From NCBI GenBank assembly GCA_021229015.1, contig CM037784.1, forward strand, positions 68,293,013 through 68,357,012: a stretch of 64,000 bases of DNA. The letters are read 5' to 3'. Made by a program: the position numbers and the translations under genes. Within the stretch, counting starts at the first letter, position 1; every line of letters begins with the position of its first letter. Positions 55,968 to 64,000 of the stretch are shown here, one piece after another. This DNA comes from Solen grandis (lineage: Eukaryota > Mollusca > Bivalvia > Adapedonta > Solenidae). The notes below the pieces were generated by a model. The model saw nothing but the letters and a program-made list of their open reading frames with translations. It made no database searches and was not told the DNA's origin.

Positions 55968-56535
55968 GAAGCTTCAGGGATCAGGAAGGTGCTGTCAAAA
56001 GATCCAGACACCGGAACTGACAGACGCTAGTTTCATCATGGCTTATCGAACCCCAACCTACGACTCCTTGGAGTCTGAGGAGACCAACTTTCTGTTTCTG
56101 TACAACAACAGAAGGTTTCACAGGGATATACATGACACTAAAAATTTACTTGATGGGGCTATGAGCATAAATAAGTTACAGAAGTCACCAGTGTTGTCAA
56201 AGATGACTCCAATATGTGTAGGAATATTGGGTGTCTCTGTTGGCTTATACGGTTTGTATAAGCTGTATCAAAAGATGAGGAGAGAAATAGAAAACTTACA
56301 AGTAGAAATGCATTTGCTCAGAGAACGGCCTCTTGGTGATGGTGTTAACGATGATCTGGACTTGAAGGTGTCAGAAAGATGCATTGTATGTCTGGAGAAT
56401 CCTCGCAATATTGTTTTACTGGAGTGTGGCCATGTCTGTCTATGCAAGGAGTGCCTAGAAAGAATGCCACGCCCTAAGCGGTGCCCAGTCTGTCGAAAAC
56501 GTGTGGTTAGATCCGTGACTACATTTAATCCATGA
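55968..56535 (+). CDS. MUL1-like RING-type E3 ubiquitin ligase, last coding exon
   Basis: C-terminal exon of a membrane-anchored RING E3 ligase. An open frame extends upstream to 55879, but TATTATTTTTTCAG before 55968 looks like a splice acceptor, and the sequence before it is AT-rich, so I start the exon at 55968 (third codon position). It encodes one membrane segment near 56200-56268 (ICVGILGVSVGLYGLYKLY), a charged coiled segment, and a terminal RING at 56380-56493: CIVC, then CGHVCLCKEC, then CPVC. This order and the CGHVC and RCPVCR motifs match MUL1 (mitochondrial outer membrane, ubiquitin/SUMO ligase). The segment before the membrane helix is unlike what I recall of MUL1, so a related family is possible. 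Stop at 56533-56535. Upstream exons were not found. Confidence 0.75.
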
Positions 56536-56925
56536 TGTGTAACCCATGACATCAGTAAAGATTATCTGGATTTGAATACTTAATGAGGACTTAAAAAGCC
56601 AATTATAATTGTAACACAGATTCATTTGTAAAATATTTTCAGGAAAAGACTTGAACAATTTTGTATACAAATAATACTGTTCAACAGTTAATAGAGTTAA
56701 GTTCAAATATTAATAAGTCTGTTGTGTTTTTATTTTTATCATTTTTTATACACCCAAAGCCATCCGTTAGCAGATTCTTGTGAACTAAGTCCTCTTACGC
56801 TATTGGAGGAATTTGGTTCAATCTTACCCACAACACTTGCCTTTATATGTAACTGTGCATGAAGACTGGGTTTTGTGCTTACATGAAACTTTAAAACTTA
56901 AAGATTATGGCCCTTTGTTATTTTT
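56536..56925 (+). other. Likely 3' UTR and flank of the RING gene
   Basis: AT-rich sequence after the stop, with AATAAT and AATATTAATAAG (about 56655-56720) as weak candidates for polyadenylation signals. No canonical AATAAA follows closely. Confidence 0.35.
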
Positions 56926-58156
56926 TTGCCCACCTGAGCAGATGTGTTCAGGATGAGCTATTAGGATTATTTAATGTCTGTTGTTTGTCTACCCACTGTC
57001 CACAATTAGTTTGTTTACCCTTTTGCATCTTCATTCATTTCTTAAGCAATCATCTTCAAACTTCATGACAATCTTTACAGCCATATTCTCTCAGCCAACC
57101 CTGATTTGCCAATTTGGTCAGGAGTTTTGGCCCTTGAATTACAAAAAAATGCCAATTTTTACATTGTTTACACTCTAGCATCGGCAGTTATTAAGCAATC
57201 ATCACTAAGCTTAAATACCCAATGTTATTGGCAACAATATCCAGTGGAGTTTGATTCTTTGAATATGGCTGATATGATCTACATGCAGTTTAAGCCTTTG
57301 AAATATCCAAATATTACACCATGAGTTTTTTTTATTTTTTTTTATTTTTACTAACTTCTTCATTTTAAAGCAGTGCAGACAATGAAGGCAATATTTCACA
57401 GACTTAGGGGCCATATTGTTCTTGTATAGTTTATGTAAGCAAAACCTTGTGAACAAAACAGTTACTCCCCTAACACAACTGACTGGTGAAATCTTGTTCA
57501 AACTTAACCACAAGATCTACCTTTGTATGTAGTTTTGCATGAAGGCTTGATTTTGTGCTCATATGAAACTTTCAAGAATTATGGCCCTTTCTCACTTCTT
57601 TCCAGTTATGAAGCAGGAACCTTAAAAACAACTCCTTTTTCACAAATGGATGTATTTGGTTTGAACTTACACATACAATACCATACCTACCTTAATATGT
57701 AGTTTTGCATGAAGGCTAGATTTTGTGCTAGCTTCAGCATTTAGTGTGATTTAGCTTGTGACAGATTCAAGAGTTTGACAATAATTTACCATACAACATA
57801 ATTGCAATTCCTTAGGACATATATTGCCACACTTGTGGTGCTCTTTAGTAAAATATTTGAAGAATAAGAAAACAAAAGAAGTTATTTAGCTTGGTATTAA
57901 TAGCTTGGTTACAGTTTTGCATGCAAGCCACACTATCAAGCTATCATTATGGTATTGACTTGTGCAGGAAAATCAGATAACCAAGGAAGATAACTCTTCA
58001 CAGAATTTACAAAATATGGTCCCCTTTTTAGGCTTTTTATCTTTGAAATAATTTTGGTTTATGTTTTGTATGCAAGGTTCTTTCATGCTAATATCTCAGT
58101 AACCAGGCATAGGGTTGATTTGGAACTTCAGGGGTATCAGACTATCAAGGTAGATA
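56926..58156 (+). repeat. Degraded hairpin-type repeats (families A and B)
   Basis: A family A type 5' end (GCCCACCTGAGCAGATGTGT, TCAGGATGAGCTATTAGG) at 56928-56962 is followed by decayed units with TTTGGCCCTTGAATTACAAA. From 57890, units with AGTTTTGCATGCAAG and CAGTAACCAGGCATAGG belong to family B. No 3' end is clear and no gene is seen. Confidence 0.55.
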
Positions 58157-58399
58157 TTAACCCCTTCCCTCATAGAGGACACCATGAAAAGACCTATGCG
58201 AACAGCATAAAACCAGATCAGCCTGCGAGTAACTCACAGGCTGATCAGGTTTTATGCTGTTCGCTGCTCCTCAGTGGTCTGCAAATGAGTATTTGTTTTG
58301 TAATTAAATTTGGTAAGGTTTAACTGGTTTTCTGCAGATCAGGCTTTACGTGGTACCTATTGAGGGCGTCAAAATGAGTCTATATGAGGGAAAGGGTAT
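58157..58399. mobile_element. TTAA MITE with internal hairpin, copy 2
   Basis: The left end is TTAA then CCCCTTCCCTCATAGAGG. The right end is TATATGAGGGAAAGGG, followed by TATTAG in place of a clean TTAA. The interior hairpin arms are GAACAGCATAAAACCAGATC and GATCAGGTTTTATGCTGTTC. It inserted into a family B unit (TATCAAGGTAGATATTA / TTAGTAACCAG). Confidence 0.9.
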
Positions 58400-59429
58400 T
58401 AGTAACCAGTTATTGATTGATTTGAAACTTCATTAACAAGTTCTAAGGGTATCAGACTATCAAGACAAAACAATTTTGACTCGATTAATGCAACTTGTGG
58501 CTACCTTTTGACTTAGACTTTTTTGGTTAAAGTTTTGCATGCAATAGAAATTGTGCATGCACAGTACTATCATGACTATCACTGTAACTAGGAATAGAAA
58601 TGAATTTAGATTTCATAAATAATATGTTAAGGGGTATCAGACTATCAAGGTAGAAAGATTATTTTTGACCATAGCTAAGTTAAAGGAAAGTATTAAAATA
58701 AACATTAATCTTTGTGATAGTGAACAAGTATGTGAAATTTTTCACGACAATGTCGCCAAAGACGACCACCACCAGAGTGATGACAGGAACTTGACATTTT
58801 TCTTTTTCCTGTCAAGAAATGCCTTATTTAGGTTAAGATTTTAGCAGTTATCTGGAAACAGTTTTGCAAAGTTCTTAAAAATCAAACTTGTATTTACAAC
58901 CTTTGTTCACTGTAGTAGCTTTTCCAGTTTATTTTTACAAATTTAGAAGAAAAAAAATCTTTCAGTTGCATGCAGTTCATATAATGAAAGCCTGCATTCA
59001 AGACATTCTCTCAGAAAACAATGAATCCCAGAGAGTTGTTTTCTTTAATTTCTTCATACATACACAATACAGAGGTCCCCATATTGAGAACTGTATACTG
59101 TTCTCTCAATGATATGAAAAGGGCATGGGAAATATCCTCCAAAAGGACAACAGATGTAACTGTGAGATCATGGAGAAGAGCATTTCTATTATATTTCAGG
59201 CTCAAATTCCACAAACAAGACTAAGTGCAAAGTAATACTTAAATTCTTAAACTAGGTAGAAGCACATTCTATATTCAATTATATGTTGAAGCTGACAGGA
59301 ATTATTACCTTAATAACTAACAATGAATGAAGAATTTGAGTGTTTTCTTTAGAGAAACAAGTGTAGTGAAATTTGCCCTAAAGTATTTTAGAATTACCTA
59401 GCTCTAAGTATTGTTGGTGGAATTCAAGC
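58400..59429. other. Decayed family B units and AT-rich sequence
   Basis: Up to about 58670, units with GGTTAAAGTTTTGCATGCA and GGGGTATCAGACTATCAAGG are recognisable. Beyond that no gene or repeat end is recognised. Short open frames near 58888-59224 overlap on both strands and lack splice or codon support. Confidence 0.45.
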
Positions 59430-59584
59430 CAGGTCCCGTGTTCTCGAAAATATTTCAGTATGATCTCTGACTCAAATTTGAGTACCATACTCAAATCCTT
59501 ATTGAACCCACTGGGCATAGTTTGAGTATAAGTATAAAAATCATACTTAAAGTATCATTTTAATTTTCAAGAACATGGGGCCAG
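59430..59584. mobile_element. Short foldback MITE
   Basis: CAGGTCCCGTGTTCTCGAAA on the left and the reverse complement of TTTTCAAGAACATGGGGCC on the right form TIRs of about 21 bp with four to five mismatches. The 155-bp interior contains ACTCAAATTTGAGT and other short palindromes. No target duplication is clear. Confidence 0.65.
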
Positions 59585-59669
59585 AAGTATAAAGGCGATC
59601 TCACTTCTTTGTCATCTGTCACACATTTTTCCATCTTTCCGTCACACTTCTTTCAGCAGCTGACATATG

Positions 59670-61750
59670 TATTACACTTCTTGATTTTTATTAAAAGTTT
59701 AATTTGCATATGTAACGGGTTTGGTAAAGAATATTTAAGAAAACACACAATCTGTTATAAATATTTTGTTGCATTTTAATTATCCAACATTTTAAAAATG
59801 AATTAAAAGAACATTTTATCATTAAAAAAAAACCTTAACAAATGCACATACTTATTAAAAAAAACATTAATCAGTTACAAACCTATATTATAATGACAAA
59901 ATTCATTTCCTTGCAAGGATAATACAGAAACAAACAAAAATAAAAGTAATTTGTGTGTCCTAAAATGCAACAGAACAAATATTTTAATCACACAAAAGTA
60001 TAATATTCCTTTAAAATTATTCTATATTCAAAAAATATTATCAGCAGTAGCCAACAATATCAATTTTTCTCTTTAAAGTTCAACTTCAGTGTTGACACTA
60101 TATGTATATCTATGTATTTTTTAATACATGAACTGTATTCTAATGAAAAAGAACACTTTATTTACAAACAAAATCTGTAATTCATTTGGCGTTGAAAAAA
60201 ATATCTTAGAACAATTCATTAAAAAAAAATTAAATAATAACCAAAGATTCAAACAAAAGATTCATTTACATGCTTTATCTTGATGAACAACAAAATAACT
60301 ATATAAATACTGATGATACAATTTTTGATTAAAAAAATACTGGTAAGAAATCAAAAATGTATTGCTTTTGTCCAAATAGTTTTGGTAAAAAGGCAAGACT
60401 TTTTTTCAAGTTTAATCCCTGAAGCCTAACAAAAATTTACTTTTCTCCCTTCAGATATACACGACTCCTGTGCAATGGTCTCTCCAATAAATACTTAAAG
60501 CAGAAGCACTCTTCCTTCTTTATAAATTGATACAACAATGGCAATCACTGGACTTAAAAGTTGTATATAAAGGAAAAACACGAGTGCATTTGGTGCACAA
60601 TAATCATATAAGCTTTATGGAGAGAAAGAGGCACTTAAGCGATTAAAACTGTGCACATAAGAATGCCAGTAAAAGGAATTTTTCAATAAAATGTCTCTAG
60701 CAGTGAAAATAATGGATAAAATTGACACGTTTATTTTAATCAAAGCTTTAAGTGCTCTAATCTGAGATGAACTGACATCTTGGGCAGACAACAGCTTCAT
60801 TTTGCTAGATCTGAGAGACAAAGCAAAACAGAACTATCACTAAAGGTGATTAATACCCCTGTATCCCATCTGTTTTCATGCTATGTGAATGTAGGACCAG
60901 ACTTGACCAGATGAGACAAGCGTTATGCCTACCATGGTATATAGCCCCAACTTCTTTGAAACAGGGATATAATGATTATACTTTCATTATCACGAAATAA
61001 GGCAGTGTCTCTCTGAGAAGAGAGAGGTGTGATTACAATATCTTTAAATAAATGATACATTTAAATAACATTTGATGAGTTAAAATTGAGGAATATACAG
61101 AAGTCCAGTTTATATTTCATATTTTGATTCATTTCTACAAATCACCGAATATTAGTACAAATCATTTAATATTTTCTCGCATTGCAAACTTAAGCCAGGA
61201 AGGAAACAGTTCCCATTTCAGTCACACTTTACAGCTACATTTGATTCAAGTGCAATCCTGAAGATACCTGTACATAAACATACAAGGTATGATTTATTTC
61301 ACAAATGAATGTCATTATCATTTCTTCGAAAATAAGAGGCCATTTGTAATTAACTTAAAAGCCTTTGCAAGAACAGCTGCCCTAGTGCATAACATGGTCT
61401 GATGTAAGAAGACACATCCCAGGTACCCAAGATGCATTTCAACGTCCTGATGACTGGTTCCATCTACTTCCTGTCTATTCCCAGAATGATTCACAGTCTG
61501 GTTCCCAATGTTTTACTGAGGCAGGATCCCAGCAGCATGTTATGAAAGCCATAATGCAGGCAGCTGATATGCTTTGACCTTAATGGTACAACACTGACCT
61601 CCATCTCATGACCTTGACCTTTGCTGGTCAATCAGTTCAAATGGTCTCTTTTGATTGAACATCACTGAATTTGTGATCTCCAGTGTTGCACATGGCCCGG
61701 CAAAAAAGCTCCAAATTGGTTGCTAGGGTAACAAATGTCATGCTTCACCT
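59670..61750 (-). other. Possible long 3' UTR exon of a minus-strand gene
   Basis: On the minus strand, TTTATATTTTTCAG|GTGAAGC at 61751-61749 looks like an acceptor. A short frame after it reads TFVTLATNLELFCRAMC, then NTGDHKFSDVQSKETI and a stop. About 2 kb of AT-rich, repeat-poor sequence follows to an AATAAA (minus) near 59690. The lack of repeats here, unlike its surroundings, is what suggests a transcribed UTR. No homology is recognised. Confidence 0.25.
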
Positions 61751-62271
61751 GAAAAATATAAATCTCAATGTAGAATATTACATTTGAAAACAACATGAAA
61801 AACTAGGAGCATTTATTTCGATGTATCTCTCACATTCTGAGACATTGTATCATAAGCTTTCCTGCTGTCTACAGACTGGCTTACTTTGCTCATTCTTTTT
61901 TTTTTTTTTTTTTTCATTCCTCTTCATATGTATGATTTATCCAATTTGTCCTTAAGCCTGCCCAAAATTCTCTAGAAATATACATGATACTGCCCTTATC
62001 CCTCATAATTTCATATAAAGATGCGGGCATTTAGGCTAATGAGTAAAACTTAATGAAAATGGGGTGGGAAATATGCATTTTGTATAAATCATAACGTTTA
62101 TCAAGAAAGACCTAAGTGACCTTATGATATTTTGGTACCTGTGTTTGCAATATTGGTTTAACTAGGGCTGTTCTGATATGCTAGTACATGTATAATTCAA
62201 TACACCTTTTTAAATAAATGTATTGGAAGAGTCTGTAGTAATTGTTGCAAAAAAAAAAAAAAAAACCAACA
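61751..62271. other. No gene seen
   Basis: AT-rich sequence with T and A runs (61898-61914, 62250-62265). Nothing is recognised. Confidence 0.45.
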
Positions 62272-63260
62272 GAAAACATGAGGGCCAAGATGGTCCAGAA
62301 GACGCCCACCTAAGAAAAACTGCCTCATTGCTTGTACAAGTTACTAAATTATAGCATGGTTGTACTGAATACATTATCAATGAGATCATTTCAATTTCAA
62401 AACCCAAACAGTACCTGTAGTCAAAATTTAAGTCAAACTTAAATGGAAAATTATGGCTAGTTTCAATGACAATAAGAAATGAAGATGCTAGGGTCATAAC
62501 TCCTGACTTAATTGTCCGATATCAGCAATAGTCAAACTTGGCCTAGAGATTATGGCTATTAACATTATCGTAAATTTGAAAATGATTACTTTAGAAATAA
62601 AGATGCTAGAGTGCAAACAAAGTGAAATCTGGCATTTTTTAATATTAAAAGGGGCAAAAATCCTGATCTTATGAGCTGATATCAGCCATAATCGAACTTG
62701 GCCGAAAGATTACGGCTATAAACATTGTCATAAAGTTTAACCCTTTCCCTCATAGAGGAAACCATGAAAAGACCTATGCGAACAGCATAAAACCAGATCA
62801 GCCTGCGAGTAACTCGCAGGCTGATCAGGTTTTATGCTGTTCGCTGCTCCTCAGTGGTCTTGAAATGAGGATTTTGTAATTAAATTTGGTAAGGTTTAAC
62901 TGTGGTTTTCTGCAGATCAGGCTTTATGTGGTACCTATTGAGTGCGTCAAAATGAGTCTATATGAGGGAAAGGGTTAAGATGATTGCTTAAGAAATTAAG
63001 ATGCTAGAGTGCAAATGAAGTGATATCTGGCATTTTTTAATATTAAAAGGGGCATAATAACTCCTGACCTAATTGGCTGATATCAGCCATAATTAAACTT
63101 GGCTGACAGATAATGGTAATAAACATTGTCTTACAGTTTGAAGATGACTGCTTTAGAAATGAAGATGCTAGAGTGCAAACAAACTAATTATGGACAACGG
63201 ACGAACATTCACTGATCCTAATAGCTCATCCTGAGCACACGTGTGCAGGTGAGCTAAAAG
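62272..63260 (-). mobile_element. Hairpin-type repeat, family A, minus strand
   Basis: On the minus strand the 5' end at 63260 reads TTTTAGCTCACCTGCACACG, then TGTGCTCAGGATGAGCT. GTTCGTCCGTTGTCC and about four units of roughly 130 bases follow, each with GTTTGCACTCTAGCATCTT. The 3' end near 62275 is GGACCATCTTGGCCCTCATG. A TTAA MITE is inserted at 62737-62978. Confidence 0.75.
62737..62978. mobile_element. TTAA MITE with internal hairpin, copy 3 (best preserved)
   Basis: TTAA duplications (62737-62740, 62975-62978) flank perfect 14-bp TIRs CCCTTTCCCTCATA / TATGAGGGAAAGGG. At 62780-62842 two 31-base arms form a hairpin with a one-base loop and one mismatch: GAACAGCATAAAACCAGATC continuing into CAGCCTGCGAGT, and its inverse. 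No protein. It interrupts a family A element on the minus strand. Confidence 0.95.
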
Positions 63261-64000
63261 AAAAAAAAAAGCTTTGAAAGAAATGCCCCGTTTTAGAAAT
63301 TTGAAGATCTTTGCTTCCTAGAAGGATAACTTTTTTCCCTGAATATAAATGCAAATTAGACATTGAAACTGAACCCTGCCTCAATCAACTTTTAAATACG
63401 TTATTCTCTTCAAAAATCTTGTATGTGACGATTTTCTATACTACCAGCAATGTCTACCTGTATTGTATTGTCCTGCATATTGCTAGTCCCATTTCAGAAG
63501 CAGCTTGGCAATACACAGCCCTAGTTATAACAAACACTGTCCATATACATTTATTTGAATGGAGAAGTGAGAAGCTGTGTTTGGACTGCAAATGTATTTT
63601 GGGAGGAAAAATTGCGGTGCAATCAAAGCTGTAAAAGAAAGCTGCAAAGTAGACCCCATTTGTTTATAATATACATTTTAGATATATTAATTACTGTTAG
63701 TTATTATATAGTATTATGCATGTTATTATATAGATACAGAAGTAATAAGGTCATGTGTTTAAGCATGCAGTCACTCAAAACACAGATGTCACATCCTACA
63801 TGCAAAAATGATGAGATGAGTAATGCAAGAGATCTGATTGACTAGATTTTCTACAAGTCTCCGCCTACACAACCAATTGTCCAATCACATTCTAGATCCA
63901 CTGTCTACCCCCATGTCACTACCTAAGTTGAAGTTCTATTGGCTATCTAGATTTATGTTTTATCCAATCATCAGGCAGGAAAACAACTATAAGTAAACCT
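63261..64000. other. No gene recognised
   Basis: Two overlapping open frames (63311-63634, 63555-63845) have no splice-site or motif support. CCAATTGTCCAATCACATTC and similar CCAAT words cluster at 63870-63970, which could be promoter-like, but no start site can be placed. Confidence 0.35.

Noticed and set aside
63311..63845. Two overlapping frames near the right edge as a gene
   Set aside because: No homology, no splice borders and AT-driven composition; left as unannotated sequence.

Overview
The window looks like nuclear DNA of a bivalve mollusc, probably a heterodont clam. The base composition is AT-rich. Protein-coding sequence occurs as short exons with GT..AG borders in long introns. 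Most of the rest is repeats: hairpin-capped repeats ending in CTCTTGTT, tRNA-derived SINEs ending in AACAAACAAACA, MITEs, and decayed DNA transposons and LINEs. The species is inferred from repeat style only. Three runs of exactly 100 N (19101-19200, 29462-29561, 51427-51526) split the window into four contigs.

Contig 1 (1-19100) holds four consecutive plus-strand exons of WASHC4 (SWIP, WASH complex subunit 4) at 1118-1230, 1633-1786, 13850-13913 and 14205-14288. The 12-kb intron between the second and third is filled with repeats, including an antisense, broken pogo-like transposase carrying a PHD-type zinc finger. Contig 2 (19201-29461) repeats bases 1 to about 9331 almost exactly from 20423 to about 29456. 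It therefore carries a second copy of the first two WASHC4 exons but not the third and fourth. Because copy 2 ends at a gap, an unpurged second haplotype is the most economical reading.

Contig 3 (29562-51426) has no convincing host gene. It is a mosaic of elements with visible ends: a TTAA MITE, a hairpin-type element disrupted by a TA MITE, a 2.8-kb element with CAGGCCCGG ends, a Tc1-like transposase relic, a decayed LINE interrupted by a 91-bp near-perfect palindrome with a 9-bp target duplication, a nest of up to four TIR elements (39510-45956), a second LINE reverse-transcriptase relic, and a 1.7-kb Mutator-like non-autonomous element with a 9-bp target duplication.

Contig 4 (51527-64000) holds a hairpin-type repeat with seven internal tandem units and the last coding exon of a MUL1-like RING E3 ligase (55968-56535). 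It also has two more copies of the TTAA MITE, and possibly a long 3' UTR of a minus-strand gene ending in convergence with the RING gene.

The most interesting pattern is a group of at least three unrelated-sequence repeat families (5' ends AGCTCACCTGAGC, AGCTCGACTATT and TATGCCCCCACC) with one shared architecture. Each has a 5' end that folds or pairs, internal tandem units, an inverted copy of the 5' end near the 3' end, then a short 3' hairpin and a fixed tail (CTCTTGTT or ATTTCTAGTT). This is the layout of Helentron-associated non-autonomous rolling-circle elements. One copy has a chimeric 3' end joining two families.
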